A DNA stretch of 64,000 bases from Gilvimarinus xylanilyticus (GCF_024195295.1 NZ_JAMFTH010000004.1:278541-342540); one strand, 5' to 3'; shown: positions 25,150 to 34,622, counted from the first letter of the stretch. Translations and numbers: made by a program. The notes: a model not told the origin generated them from the letters alone.

Positions 25150-25872
25150 CCCCACCCCCGGCGCGGCCATAGGCTTAGCGGGCGCTACTTTATACTGCGC
25201 CGCAACGTCGCGGACGCTGCCGCTCGCACAGATAAAGCCCTTTTCTAGCCAGAGGGCGGTGTCGCAGAATTTAGACACTTCGCTGGCGCTGTGGCTAACA
25301 AAGATTAGACTTTGGTTGCCGCCTAGCTTTTCATTCATCGCTTCGCGGGCACGTTTTTTGAAGGTGGCGTCGCCCACAGCCAGGGCCTCGTCCAGTAGGA
25401 GTACGTCTATGCCGGTGTAGAGCGCAGTAGCGAAGCCTAGGCGCGAGCGCATGCCCGAGGAGTAAGTAAAAATGGGGCGCTCGAAAAAGTCTTTAAGCAT
25501 GGAGAATTCTTTAATTTCGTCCATGTGCGATAAAGCTTCGCTGCGGCTGTAACCTTGCAGCATGGCGCTTAGCAGGGCATTGTCGCGGCCGGTTAGGTCT
25601 TTGCGAAACCCCAACCCCAAGGTGAGCAACGATCGCTTGACCCCGGCGCTTACCTCTAGACTACCATGGGTAGGCGGGATAATACCCGCCAGAATTTGCA
25701 TTAGGGTACTTTTACCACTGCCATTGCGGCCCAAGATGGCGAGCTTGTCGCCGCGCTTTAGCTCGAAGCTGACACCGCTTAGGGCTTGGTGCTTAAAGTA
25801 TTTGAAAAAACCCACCCGACTTTTGTAGGTAAAGCCGACGCGGTTTGCTTTGATTAGTATGTCTTGGCTCAT
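25129..25872 (-). CDS. Polysaccharide ABC exporter, ATP-binding subunit (KpsT/Wzt type)
   Basis: This 247-residue protein starts MSQDILIKANRVGFTYKSRV at an ATG overlapping the permease stop by 4 nt. Walker A is GRNGSGKST, the signature is YSSGMRSRLGFA, and Walker B is 'IDVLLLDEALAVGD', typical of the polysaccharide-export subfamily. It energises export of the lipid-linked polymer across the inner membrane with the adjacent permease. It is the short form: the C-terminal carbohydrate-binding domain that long Wzt proteins use to recognise chain ends is absent, and the tail (PAKPMAAPGVGKGMPKA) is low-complexity. The last codons (ATG CCA AAG GCA TAA) coincide with an interspersed repeat's dyad. 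Confidence 0.9.
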   Translation of the reverse strand: MSQDILIKANRVGFTYKSRVGFFKYFKHQALSGVSFELKRGDKLAILGRNGSGKSTLMQILAGIIPPTHGSLEVSAGVKRSLLTLGLGFRKDLTGRDNALLSAMLQGYSRSEALSHMDEIKEFSMLKDFFERPIFTYSSGMRSRLGFATALYTGIDVLLLDEALAVGDATFKKRAREAMNEKLGGNQSLIFVSHSASEVSKFCDTALWLEKGFICASGSVRDVAAQYKVAPAKPMAAPGVGKGMPKA

Positions 25873-26645
25873 CGGATTACCACGCGTAAGGCTATGTTGC
25901 GGCTGTCGTAGTGATATAAAACATGCAGGGCGGCAATAACCACCACTAATAAGCCACTTAACCAAGCCAGATGAAACATATCGTAAACTTCGTCGCGCAT
26001 TAAAATGGCGCGGAAAGAGTCCAAGTAAAACGCCATGGGGTTATAATTGAGCAAGGCCTCGCGCAGCCAGGGGTCGGGTATGTCGTTAATGTCCCAGAAT
26101 ACCCCCGAGGCAAACAACATAAACACCATAAACATGCCTATTAACTTGCTAACGTCGCGCGCGTAACTAACCAGCCAAGCCCCCAGTAAAGTGCAGGCAA
26201 TAATAAACAAATACTCGCTAACCACCAGCGGCAGCAACAGCCACCATAAAGAATCGGGGTAGGAATCGTAGGCAATCGCTAAGCACAGCAACACCCAAAA
26301 TACCGCCCATTGCCGGTATACCCCTTCTTGCACGCTAATATAGGGAAACAAGGTTTTAGGGGCATCCATTAAGCCGATCAACCCTTTGTTTTGAATTAAG
26401 CTATTGGAGCCTTTAGAGACCGACTTGGTAAACCACAGTAGCGGTATCTTGCCGCACATAAGGAAGAATAAATAGTTGGGACCACCGCGCTCCAGGAAGT
26501 AGGCAAATACCAAATAGAAGATCACCACATACAACAGTGGTTCCAGTATCCACCAGAAATAACTGAGAATTAACTTTGAGGCTTCGGCTTTTAGCCCCAT
26601 TCGTGCTTGCACATGCACAAGCGATACAAACTGTTTTACGTTCAC
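25869..26645 (-). CDS. Polysaccharide ABC exporter, permease subunit (KpsM/Wzm type)
   Basis: This is a 258-residue ABC-2 type membrane protein with about six transmembrane segments, for example 'ILEPLLYVVIFYLVFAYFL', 'WWLLLPLVVSEYLFIIACTL' and 'LSGLLVVVIAALHVLY'. An amphipathic N-terminus (MNVKQFVSLVHVQARMGLKA) precedes the first span, and 'YNPMAFYLDSFRAILM' is the conserved region before the last. It forms the channel for polysaccharide export with the ATPase, whose start overlaps its stop. It lies 35 bp after manC. Confidence 0.88.
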   Translation of the reverse strand: MNVKQFVSLVHVQARMGLKAEASKLILSYFWWILEPLLYVVIFYLVFAYFLERGGPNYLFFLMCGKIPLLWFTKSVSKGSNSLIQNKGLIGLMDAPKTLFPYISVQEGVYRQWAVFWVLLCLAIAYDSYPDSLWWLLLPLVVSEYLFIIACTLLGAWLVSYARDVSKLIGMFMVFMLFASGVFWDINDIPDPWLREALLNYNPMAFYLDSFRAILMRDEVYDMFHLAWLSGLLVVVIAALHVLYHYDSRNIALRVVIR

Positions 26646-26680
26646 TAATCCTTCTTAGCCTTGCGGCATATTCTTACACT

Positions 26681-28102
26681 TTATTCGTAACGGGTAATGT
26701 CATCTTCACCCAGGTAGTCGCCGCTTTGCACCTCGACCATAATCAGGTCAATCACGCCCGGATTTTCCAACTTATGTTTGTGCCCGGCAGGTATAAACGT
26801 AGATTCATTCACCCCCAACAGAGTGATTTGATCTTCATTGGTAATGCGCGCCATACCTTGCAGTACCACCCAGTGCTCGCTGCGGTGGTGATGCATTTGT
26901 AAGGTGAGCGAGGTGCCCGGCTTAATCACAATACGGCGCACTTTGAAACGTTCGTGCTCTTCGAGCACAGTGTGACTGCCCCAGGGGCGGTGCACAGTGC
27001 GATGCTGTAAACGGGCACCGTGGCCAGAACGCTTTAGCTGAGCGACAATGTCTTTCACCCCTTGCGCCTGGCTTTTATGGGCAATTAACAGGGCGTCGGC
27101 GGTATCTATTACCAGCAAATCTTCCACCCCCACCAGGGCGGTCAAGCGGTCGTGGCTGCGCACGTAGTTGTTGCTGGCACCGGTGCTAAGCACTTCGCCG
27201 TCAAAGCGATTGCCGCGGTCATCGGCCGGGGTTAACTGGCCCATGGCCTCCCACGAGCCTATGTCACTCCAACCAATGTCTGCTTTGACCCCGGCCAGAC
27301 ACGCGGTTTTTTCCATTAACGCATAATCAATGGAGATGTCCGGTACCTGAGCGAAAGCCTCGGGACACAAGCGGGTACTGCAATGGCCCTTGCCCTGGGA
27401 TTGAATACCCGATTCTAACGCCCGCGATACACTTTGCAGTAGCTCGGGCGCGTGGGCTTTAAGCTCGGCCAACGCCAGATCGGCGCGGCTGCAGAACATG
27501 CCCGAGTTCCAGTAGTAGTTGCCGGAATCTACATACGCCTGCGCCGTGGCGGCGTCGGGTTTTTCTACAAATTGTTGCACACTTAACTGATCGCCCGGCC
27601 CGGCGGCGGCCTGAATATAGCCGTAGCCGGTTTCCGGGTGTTCGGGCACGATACCAAACACGGTCAATTTTTGCTGCGCAGCCAAGTTGGTGGCCTGCTC
27701 TACGGCGCGGGCAAAGGTGGACTCGTCGGTAATTAAATGGTCAGCGGCCAATATTAGTATGTGCGCATCCGGCCCGTAGCGGCTGGCAACATCTAACGCG
27801 GCCGCAGCAAACGAGGCGGCAGTGTTGCGGCCAAAGGGCTCCAGAATATAACCGTGATTACAAGCCACGGCGTCATCGGTAGTTGCGTAGGCGTCTTCGG
27901 TTTTAAACAGTAAATCGTCGGTGGTAACAGTGAGCACTTCGCTCACCCCCGGCAATTGGCTGGCACGGCGAAAGGTTTTTTGAATCAGGCTTTCGCCGTC
28001 TGGCAAGGGAATAAACGGTTTGGGGTGGGTGACCCGCGACTCTGGCCACAGACGCGTGCCCGCGCCGCCGCACAAAATAACCGGTACCAGTATCGGCTGC
28101 AT
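26681..28102 (-). CDS. manC: Mannose-1-P guanylyltransferase / mannose-6-P isomerase
   Basis: This is a 473-residue bifunctional protein. The N-terminal nucleotidyltransferase has 'VILCGGAGTRLWPESR' and 'PKPFIPL', with 'FVEKPDAATAQAYVDSG' further on. The C-terminal type II isomerase cupin has 'RPWGSHTVLEEHERFKVRRI' and 'GTSLTLQMHHHRSEHWVV'. It produces GDP-mannose for mannose or derived sugars. No phosphomannomutase or GDP-mannose dehydratase gene is in the window, so those steps are encoded elsewhere. It sits 12 bp after cysQ and 35 bp before the permease gene. Confidence 0.93.
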   Translation of the reverse strand: MQPILVPVILCGGAGTRLWPESRVTHPKPFIPLPDGESLIQKTFRRASQLPGVSEVLTVTTDDLLFKTEDAYATTDDAVACNHGYILEPFGRNTAASFAAAALDVASRYGPDAHILILAADHLITDESTFARAVEQATNLAAQQKLTVFGIVPEHPETGYGYIQAAAGPGDQLSVQQFVEKPDAATAQAYVDSGNYYWNSGMFCSRADLALAELKAHAPELLQSVSRALESGIQSQGKGHCSTRLCPEAFAQVPDISIDYALMEKTACLAGVKADIGWSDIGSWEAMGQLTPADDRGNRFDGEVLSTGASNNYVRSHDRLTALVGVEDLLVIDTADALLIAHKSQAQGVKDIVAQLKRSGHGARLQHRTVHRPWGSHTVLEEHERFKVRRIVIKPGTSLTLQMHHHRSEHWVVLQGMARITNEDQITLLGVNESTFIPAGHKHKLENPGVIDLIMVEVQSGDYLGEDDITRYE

Positions 28103-28114
28103 AAAACTGCCCGA

Positions 28115-28909
28115 TTACTTGGGCGCCCCGGCGTAATCCGCCGGTGCCGCCATAAAGAAAGGGTTTAACACACTGTCTTGCTGGTTGTAGACCAGCGGCT
28201 CACTGGTATCCAAATGTACCAGCTTACCCCCGGCACCCAGCAACACGGCGTGGGCGGCGCCGGTATCCCACTCACTGGTCGGGCCCAGGCGCGGGTATAG
28301 ATGGGCGCGGCCCTCGGCTACCAAACAGATTTTTAGCGAGCTGCCCATACTGGTAATACTGGGTGAGTCAAACTGGGCGACAAACTCGGCGAAGGCTTCG
28401 CTCTGGTGGGAACGGCTACCCACAATGCACCAATCAGCTTTGCCTTTAGGCAGAGGTGCGACGTTTATGGCCTGAGCGCTGCCGGACTCAATTTTTTCAC
28501 TGCCCTGTGTGGCAGTGCCACCGGCGTAGGTGACCCCTAGCGCGGGCGCGACCACCACACCCCACACAGGTTTTCCATCGACAATATGGGCGATATTAAC
28601 AGTAAATTCACCGTTCTTTTTAATAAATTCCTTGGTGCCATCCAACGGGTCCACCAACCAGTATTCAGCCCATTGGCTGCGCTCGGTCCAGGGAATATTG
28701 GCGCTTTCTTCCGACAAAATAGGCGTGTCGGGCGTTAAAGCTTGCAGCGCGTCTTTAATATGGTGGTGGGCGGCCAGATCGGCCTCGGTTAGCGGGCTGC
28801 TGTCGGATTTTTGCTCTACGGCAAAATCCTTTTGGTAGATCACCATCATTTTCTCGCCCGCTTGTTCGGCAGCCGCGACAACCTGACGGTAGAGCTGGGA
28901 GTTCGACAT
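28115..28909 (-). CDS. cysQ: 3'(2'),5'-bisphosphate nucleotidase CysQ
   Basis: This 264-residue inositol-monophosphatase-fold protein has the metal-binding motifs 'SEES' (in 'TPILSEESANI'), 'VDPLDGTKEF' and the C-terminal 'SEWDTGAAHAVLLGAGG'. It hydrolyses PAP, the inhibitory by-product of PAPS-dependent sulfotransferases. Its place directly after cysC, and the two sulfotransferase genes of the locus, fit a sulfation pathway, although CysQ also serves cysteine synthesis. Confidence 0.92.
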   Translation of the reverse strand: MSNSQLYRQVVAAAEQAGEKMMVIYQKDFAVEQKSDSSPLTEADLAAHHHIKDALQALTPDTPILSEESANIPWTERSQWAEYWLVDPLDGTKEFIKKNGEFTVNIAHIVDGKPVWGVVVAPALGVTYAGGTATQGSEKIESGSAQAINVAPLPKGKADWCIVGSRSHQSEAFAEFVAQFDSPSITSMGSSLKICLVAEGRAHLYPRLGPTSEWDTGAAHAVLLGAGGKLVHLDTSEPLVYNQQDSVLNPFFMAAPADYAGAPK

Positions 28910-28925
28910 AAAAATCCTTCTGAAT

Positions 28926-29549
28926 CTATTTCGCCAGTACTTTTAATATGGCGTTAACACTGGCTCCAACATCGTTACCGCTGGTATCGATGGTTATCTC
29001 GGCGTGGTCGGGGGCCTCGTAGGGGTCACTGATGCCGGTAAACTGTTTGATAATGCCCGCGCGAGCTTTTTTATACAGGCCCTTGGGGTCGCGCTCTTCG
29101 CACACAGAAAGCGGGGTATCTAAGTAGGCCTCGATAAATTGGCCGTGGTTAAACATTGAGCGCACCATCTGGCGATCGCGCCGATAGGGGGAAATAAAAG
29201 CGCAAATTACCACCAGGCCAGCATCGACCATCAACCTGGCAACCTCGCCTACCCGGCGGATGTTTTCGGCGCGGTCGGATTCAGTCATGCCTAAGTCTTT
29301 ATTCAGGCCGTGACGAACATTGTCGCCATCGAGCAAAAACGAATTAACCCCACGGTGATGCAGGGTAGCGTCCAGAGCGTTGGCCACGGTGGATTTACCC
29401 GACCCAGATAAGCCGGTAAGCCAGATACAGCGTGGAGTTTGGTCCAGAAGCTTGGCACGGTCGACCGAACTGATGGTTTGGTTGTGCCAGACGGCCTCGC
29501 AGGGCAAGGTGTCGTCAATACGTTGATAAGGGGATTTTTCGTCGCTCAT
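28926..29549 (-). CDS. cysC: Adenylylsulfate kinase CysC
   Basis: This 207-residue protein has Walker [10 protein letters not shown] (residues 46-54), '[16 protein letters not shown]', '[20 protein letters not shown]' and '[12 protein letters not shown]', all typical of APS kinase. It phosphorylates APS to PAPS, the sulfate donor for sulfotransferases. No sulfate adenylyltransferase gene lies in the window. It is the first gene of cysC-cysQ-manC-permease-ATPase. A TACAAT at 29577-29582 (minus strand) could be its -10 box, but no good -35 is seen. A large tandem repeat array starts about 60 bp upstream. Confidence 0.94.
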   Translation of the reverse strand: MSDEKSPYQRIDDTLPCEAVWHNQTISSVDRAKLLDQTPRCIWLTGLSGSGKSTVANALDATLHHRGVNSFLLDGDNVRHGLNKDLGMTESDRAENIRRVGEVARLMVDAGLVVICAFISPYRRDRQMVRSMFNHGQFIEAYLDTPLSVCEERDPKGLYKKARAGIIKQFTGISDPYEAPDHAEITIDTSGNDVGASVNAILKVLAK

Positions 29550-29606
29550 GTCGTCCCTTTCGCGAAGGTTTTGGGTATTGTACCGATTTTGCGGGGGAAA
29601 AAGGAA

Positions 29607-30365
29607 GGTTGCGCTAAAAGCGCAGCTCTTTTGCTGGGTTCCCGGTCGGGCCGGGAATGACGTCTTGATCTGAAAGCACAGCTCTTTTGCTGGGTTCCCG
29701 GTCGAGGCCGGGAATGACGTCTTGATCTGAAAGCACAGCTCTTTTGCTGGGTTCCCGGTCGAGGCCGGGAATGACGTCTTGATCTGAAAGCACAGCTCTT
29801 TTGCTGGGTTCCCGGTCGAGGCCGGGAATGACGTCTTGATCTGAAAGCACAGCTCTTTTGCTGGGTTCTCGGTCGGGGCCGGGAATGACGTCTTGCGCTG
29901 AAAGCACAGCTCTTTTGCTGGGTTCTCGGTCGGGGCCGGGAGTGACGTCTTGATCTGAAAGCGCAGCTCTTTTGCTGGGTTCTCGGTCGGGGCCGGGAAT
30001 GACGTCTTGTTCTGAAAGCGCGGCTCTTTTGCTGGGTTCCCGGTCGGGGCCGGGAATGACGTCTTGTTCTGAAAGCGCGGCTCTTTTGCTGGGTTCCCGG
30101 TCGGGGCCGGGAATGACGTCTTGTTCTGAAAGCGCGGCTCTTTTGCTGGGTTCCCGGTCGGGGCCGGGAATGACGTTTTGTTCTGAAAGCGCGGCTCTTT
30201 TGCTGGGTTCTCGGTCGGGGCCGGGAATGACGTCTTGCGCTGAAAGCGCAGCTCTTTTACTGGGTTCCCGATCGGGGTCGGGAATGACGTTCATTCGCGG
30301 TAGTGACGTCTTGTGCTGAAAGCGCAGCTTTTCTGTTAGGTTCCTGGTCGAGGCCGCACTACTGT
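29607..30365 (+). repeat. Tandem array of thirteen 57-bp hairpin units
   Basis: About 13 units (12 full, one degenerate at the right end) of exactly 57 bp run head to tail. Each has a small dyad half (GCGCTGAAAGCGC in the best copies, decayed to ATCTGAAAGCACAGC in the left ones), a CTCTTTTGCTGG linker, and the hairpin TTCCCGGTCGGGGCCGGGAA followed by TGACGTCTTG. Neighbouring units at the left (29.66-29.85 kb) are nearly identical, while the right-hand units vary more, so the left part was copied most recently. The 57-bp period is divisible by three, which keeps artificial frames open on both strands. The array lies between the cysC promoter region and the mntA-hepT remnant. Confidence 0.9.
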
Positions 30366-30689
30366 CCGGAATATTATAGAATCGCCGCGCCAAGCTAAAA
30401 TCCGTCCTTCCCTCGAAGGTGGGAATCCATAGAAATCAATCAGTTACACAATCTACATACATGGGCCCCGTCTTCGCAGGGGTGACGATATTTTTAAGTC
30501 TTTGCCCCCTTAATTGGCTGTGCCTCATAATTGCGGCACGCTAAAACAAGTTACTAATAATTATCCCCGACTATTTGGTATAGGGGCACAATAATGAAGG
30601 TACGAAACAATGAATTTCGCCACTGTAGTATTTAGACGTCACGCCCTCGGACGAGGGAGTCTCACCAGGAGGGGCTCCCAACCCACCAT

Positions 30690-31109
30690 TCAAGCATCCA
30701 ACTGTTTGATACCAGTGCGGGCAAAGCGCAATAAGGGCTCGTAGTAGGCGTTTTGGATGACTGATTTTAGAATGTCAGGGTCCGCCTCTACGTAGTCGTG
30801 TACCAACACGTTGCGAAGGCCAATCACTTTGCATCAGGAGATCTCGTCATCAATCACCCCGGCCACCTGCAGGGCCTCGATGGCTTTGCGTGGTTCGAGG
30901 GCAACTTGACCGGTAGCCGACTTACACCAGTGTTTAGCAATGCCAATACAGCTTTCTATAAGCAAATGCACAACACGCTCAGCGGCCACCTTCTCTAGAC
31001 GACTCCAGGCACGCTCCGCAAGAATACCGCTTAATAGCTTCAAGTCTTGCTCGCACTCGTTCAGATGTTGCTGCTGAGCTCGGATATAGGCTTGGTTCGC
31101 TAAACTCAT
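30690..31109 (-). pseudogene. hepT: HepT-like toxin gene with an in-frame TGA
   Basis: From ATG 31109 (MSLANQAYIRAQQQHLNECE) the frame stops at TGA 30834-30836 after 91 codons. The same frame then continues for 47 more codons as CKVIGLRNVLVHDYVEADPD and ends at TGA 30690-30692. The continuation holds the HepT/DUF86 RNase motif R-x4-H-x-Y (RNVLVHDY). A full 140-codon frame is normal for HepT, so a single nonsense change has removed the active site. The ATG overlaps the mntA end (CGATGAG), as in intact mntA-hepT pairs. Confidence 0.8.
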
Positions 31110-31483
31110 CGCTTATCACCCCACTGATCTCGATTGCCATAGTCATGTTCCGAGCGTGAGAGTATGCGCCGCTCCAGCCCCAGACGAACAAAAACATCCC
31201 CGTCTAGCAATCATTGACCATCGGTTAAAATAGCCAGACCTAATGGGATAGGCACCAGCGAGATATCAACGACCGATAGCTCTGATTCGCTTATACCGAG
31301 GCTATCCCGCCACTGTTGTGCCATAAGCTCTGGCCGCAGACGTCGTTCCAAAGGAGCTTCTAACCAATCATTAAAACCAACCGCTAAATCATAGTCGCTA
31401 TCTGGATGGAAATCACCGCGCGCCCTAGAACCATACAACCAAAGCGCGACAATGGACGCATCTTTTTTGGCCATATAAGTCAT
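31106..31483 (-). pseudogene. mntA: MntA-like nucleotidyltransferase antitoxin gene with an in-frame TGA
   Basis: The ATG at 31483 opens MTYMAKKDASIVALWLYGSR. The minimal nucleotidyltransferase motif is GSRARGDFHPDSDYDLAVGF (GS-x10-DxD). A TGA at 31211-31213 ends the first 90 codons, after 'GLAILTDGQ'. The frame then continues for 34 codons ('LLDGDVFVRLGLERRILSRS') to a TGA overlapping the hepT start. MntA proteins are normally about 125-145 residues, so the full 126-codon frame fits. In known systems MntA adenylylates HepT. It lies 16 bp after the MATE gene. The catalytic part is complete, but the tail is lost. Confidence 0.78.
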
Positions 31484-31499
31484 TTTGATATCAAGTCGT

Positions 31500-32837
31500 T
31501 CATCCCTTTCTCACCCGTCCTTGCAGCCACCACCAGGCCCAGCCGCCCACCACGATATTGGTCAACGCCGTAGCGATAAAAAGCCCGTTAAGGCCCCACA
31601 ACTGTTGCAGCGCCCAGGCCAGGGGCAGAAAGAGCAGCAGTACCCGGCTGACCGATAGCAGCATCGCGGGCCAGGGATTGCCGAGGCCGTTAAAGGCCGC
31701 GTTGACGGACATTACCAACCCGTAGGCACCGTAACTAAAAGGGACAATACTTAAATAGAGCATGGCAACGGTCGCAACTTCAGTGTGATCGGTAAAGAGC
31801 TGCACAATGGGGCCGCCCAGCAACCATAATATAAGTGTCAACAGCGCGCCGAAGCCCAGGCAAAACCCGGTGAGCACCTTCTGCGCCTGAATCAGCCTGG
31901 AAGTTAAACCCGCCGAGTGGTTTTGCCCAAAAAACGGCCCCACCACCCCGGACAAAGCGTAAAAGGCGATGAGTGCCAGAGGCTCAATACGTACAGCAAT
32001 ACCCATTCCCGCGACGGCATCTGTTCCGTAACGAGCGACCATCATTACCACAATACCGCTGGCCAGCGGAATAATAATATTGGACGCCATGGCGGGCAGG
32101 CCCACGTGCACAATGCTGCGCCAAGATTCAGCGATAGCACTGCGCGAAGCAAAAGGCGACGTCAACAACCCTACTCGGGCGCGCAAAATATACAGCGCAA
32201 CCAGCAGGGTTAGCCCCCGAGTGATTAAGGTCGCCCAGGCCGCCCCCGCCAGCTCTAAACGCGGAAAACCCCACAAACCGAAGATTAAGAGCGGGTCCAA
32301 GAGTGCGTTAAACACGGCGGCAGCCCCCATCAGGCTGCCCTGAATTCGACTGAGGCCCATAGCCCGCAGCGATGCCAGAGCGACCATGGGCACTAACAGG
32401 CAGGGAGCACTGAAATACCAAATGCTCATGTACTGATGAATAAAAGGCAACAATTCGGCCGAGGCGCCCAGCAAAGTAAAAAGCGGGTTAATGGTAAACC
32501 AACCAATGGCGCACACGGTCACGGAAATGAACAGCGTTAGCGTCACCGCATCGGTGGCCAAGCGCTGAGCCTGATGCGCCGCCCCGGCTCCGACACTGCG
32601 CGCTACTGCCGATGACGTGCCCGCCCCCAACCCGATGCCAATACTGGTTAGCACCATCACCACCGGAAAAGTGAAGCTCATGGCGGCAAGTGGTTTATTA
32701 CCCAGTTGAGCGACGAAGAAGGTATCTACCACATTGAACGACATAGTCGCCAGCAGCCCCCACACCATGGGCAAAGCCAGGGCGCGTAACTGGGCCGACA
32801 CCCGGCCTTCTGTCATGGTGGCGTGTAGCGGGGGCAT
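31500..32837 (-). CDS. MATE-family multidrug/sodium antiporter
   Basis: This 445-residue protein has about 12 transmembrane helices in two repeats. The family landmarks are 'ALPMVWGLLATMSFNVVDTF', 'LGNKPLAAMSFTFPVVMVLT', 'AAAVFNALLDPLLIFG' in the first half and 'LPLAWALQQLWGLNGLFIAT' near the end. It is predicted to export cationic compounds in exchange for Na+ or H+ across the inner membrane. An alternative start at the internal Met (MTEGRVSAQL) is possible. It does not belong functionally to the mntA-hepT remnant 16 bp downstream. Confidence 0.88.
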   Translation of the reverse strand: MPPLHATMTEGRVSAQLRALALPMVWGLLATMSFNVVDTFFVAQLGNKPLAAMSFTFPVVMVLTSIGIGLGAGTSSAVARSVGAGAAHQAQRLATDAVTLTLFISVTVCAIGWFTINPLFTLLGASAELLPFIHQYMSIWYFSAPCLLVPMVALASLRAMGLSRIQGSLMGAAAVFNALLDPLLIFGLWGFPRLELAGAAWATLITRGLTLLVALYILRARVGLLTSPFASRSAIAESWRSIVHVGLPAMASNIIIPLASGIVVMMVARYGTDAVAGMGIAVRIEPLALIAFYALSGVVGPFFGQNHSAGLTSRLIQAQKVLTGFCLGFGALLTLILWLLGGPIVQLFTDHTEVATVAMLYLSIVPFSYGAYGLVMSVNAAFNGLGNPWPAMLLSVSRVLLLFLPLAWALQQLWGLNGLFIATALTNIVVGGWAWWWLQGRVRKG

Positions 32838-33014
32838 GAATGGGAACCTGTTTTTACCGAGGGGCGAGTATATCAGTTGATGCGAAAAGCCGCGTGCTTT
32901 AACTGGTCACAACATAGCTGGAATCCAGCTAAAAAGCGCGGCTTGCTGCCACATTCAGCGTCTCGCGTTCCGCCTCCCAACGACCCACTGGTATGATTCC
33001 CCCCGCGCAAACTC

Positions 33015-33020
33015 TATAAT
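33015..33020 (+). promoter_or_regulatory. Candidate -10 box of leuA
   Basis: A perfect TATAAT lies 40 bp before the leuA ATG. The -35 position 17 bp upstream (TATGAT, 32992-32997) is a poor match, so this may need an activator or an extended -10; the call is tentative. Confidence 0.4.
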
Positions 33021-33059
33021 GCACCATTGATTTGCAACCGCTCAGATGTAGGCAAGGCC

Positions 33060-34607
33060 ATGACCGCTAAAGACAAACTGTATATTTTTGATACCACCCT
33101 GCGCGACGGCGAACAGAGCCCCGGCGCGTCCATGACTCGCGACGAGAAAATTCGCATTGCCAAAATGTTAGAGAAAATGCGGGTGGATATTATTGAAGCG
33201 GGCTTTGCCATTGCCAGTAAGGGCGACTTTGAATCCATTCAGGCCATTGCCAAAGCGGTTAAAGACAGCACCATTTGCTCACTGGCGCGCGCCGTGCCCG
33301 GCGATATCGAGCGGGCGGCCGAGGCGATTAAACCCGCCAACAGCGGCCGGATTCATACGTTTATTGCCACCAGCCCCATTCACATGCAGTACAAGCTAAA
33401 AATGCAGCCCCCGCAGGTGCTGGAGCAGGCCGTGTCGGCGGTAAAACTGGCCCGCAACCATACAGACGATGTGGAGTTTTCGCTGGAGGACGCCAGCCGC
33501 TCGGAATTTGACTTTATGTGCAAAATTATCGAGTCAGTGATCGACGCCGGAGCGCGCACCATTAACCTGCCAGATACCGTCGGCTACGGCGAACCGGAAG
33601 AATACGGCGCGATGTTTGGCCGTTTAATTAACGCCATTCCCAATGCGGACAAAGCCATTTTCTCTACCCACTGCCACAACGACCTGGGCCTTGCGGTGGC
33701 CAACTCGCTGGCGGCGGTAATGCATGGCGCCCGCCAGGTTGAGTGCACCATTAACGGCTTGGGCGAGCGCGCCGGTAATGCCGCGCTAGAAGAAATCGTA
33801 ATGGCAGTGCGCACCCGCCAGGACATGATGCCGGTTGAAACCGATCTGGACGCCACCCACATTGTGCCCACCTCGCGTCTGGTCTCCAGCATTACCGGCT
33901 TTGCGGTACAACCCAACAAAGCCATCGTGGGTGCCAATGCTTTTGCGCACGAATCGGGCATTCACCAGGACGGCGTGCTTAAGCACCGCGAAACCTACGA
34001 AATCATGCGCGCCGAGGACGTAGGCTGGAACACCAACAAGCTGGTGTTGGGCAAACATTCGGGCCGCGCCGCGGTGAAAGCGCGCTTTGAAGCATTGGGG
34101 ATTACCTTCGACAACCCCGAAGCCCTGAGCGCCGCCTTTGAACGCTTTAAAGACTTGGCGGACAAAAAACACGAGATTTTCGACGAAGATTTACAGGCGT
34201 TGGTCAGCGACGTTAAACCGCAATCGGTGCCCGAGACTTATCAGTTGGGCGATTTAGAAGTGGTATGCAAAACCGGACAACAACCCACCGCTACCTTGTC
34301 ACTGACCATCGACGGCAAAGAGCACACCTGTAGCGCCACCGGCAGCGGCCCGGTGGATGCCACTTACAAGGCCATTGAAAGTGCGGCGCAAAGCCACACC
34401 ACCTTAAAGCTGTACTCGGTTAATGCCATCACCCAAGGCACAGATTCGCAAGGTGACGTAACGGTAAGACTGGAAAAAGACGGGCAAATCGTCAACGGCG
34501 TAGGCGCCGACACTGATATTGTGGTGGCCTCGGCCAAAGCCTATTTGCACGCCCTTAACCTGCTTGCCGCTCCCGAGCGTTCGCACCCGCAGCGCGAAGG
34601 CATTTAA
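33060..34607 (+). CDS. leuA: 2-isopropylmalate synthase
   Basis: This 515-residue protein begins [20 protein letters not shown]. The TIM-barrel signature '[16 protein letters not shown]' and the metal-binding '[18 protein letters not shown]' are present. '[19 protein letters not shown]' marks the linker, and the C-terminal ~130 residues are the leucine-sensing regulatory domain. It condenses 2-ketoisovalerate with acetyl-CoA in leucine synthesis and is expected to be feedback-inhibited by leucine. I chose the ATG at 33060 over an upstream TTG at 33027. The gene is followed after 15 bp by the psi-like gene. ilvIH, which supplies the pathway precursor, lies 1.5 kb downstream on the other strand. 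Confidence 0.95.
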   Translation: MTAKDKLYIFDTTLRDGEQSPGASMTRDEKIRIAKMLEKMRVDIIEAGFAIASKGDFESIQAIAKAVKDSTICSLARAVPGDIERAAEAIKPANSGRIHTFIATSPIHMQYKLKMQPPQVLEQAVSAVKLARNHTDDVEFSLEDASRSEFDFMCKIIESVIDAGARTINLPDTVGYGEPEEYGAMFGRLINAIPNADKAIFSTHCHNDLGLAVANSLAAVMHGARQVECTINGLGERAGNAALEEIVMAVRTRQDMMPVETDLDATHIVPTSRLVSSITGFAVQPNKAIVGANAFAHESGIHQDGVLKHRETYEIMRAEDVGWNTNKLVLGKHSGRAAVKARFEALGITFDNPEALSAAFERFKDLADKKHEIFDEDLQALVSDVKPQSVPETYQLGDLEVVCKTGQQPTATLSLTIDGKEHTCSATGSGPVDATYKAIESAAQSHTTLKLYSVNAITQGTDSQGDVTVRLEKDGQIVNGVGADTDIVVASAKAYLHALNLLAAPERSHPQREGI

Positions 34608-34622
34608 ACAAAAGGCTAAGGC

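Noticed and set aside
29607..30393. Long open frames on both strands (259 residues minus, 115 residues plus) through the 57-bp array
   Set aside because: They exist only because 57 is divisible by three. They have no proper start context, differ on both strands and consist purely of the DNA repeat.
30834..30836. Selenocysteine or other programmed recoding at the TGA codons of mntA/hepT
   Set aside because: No SECIS-like hairpin was noticed directly downstream, neither family uses selenocysteine, and the simplest reading is nonsense mutation.
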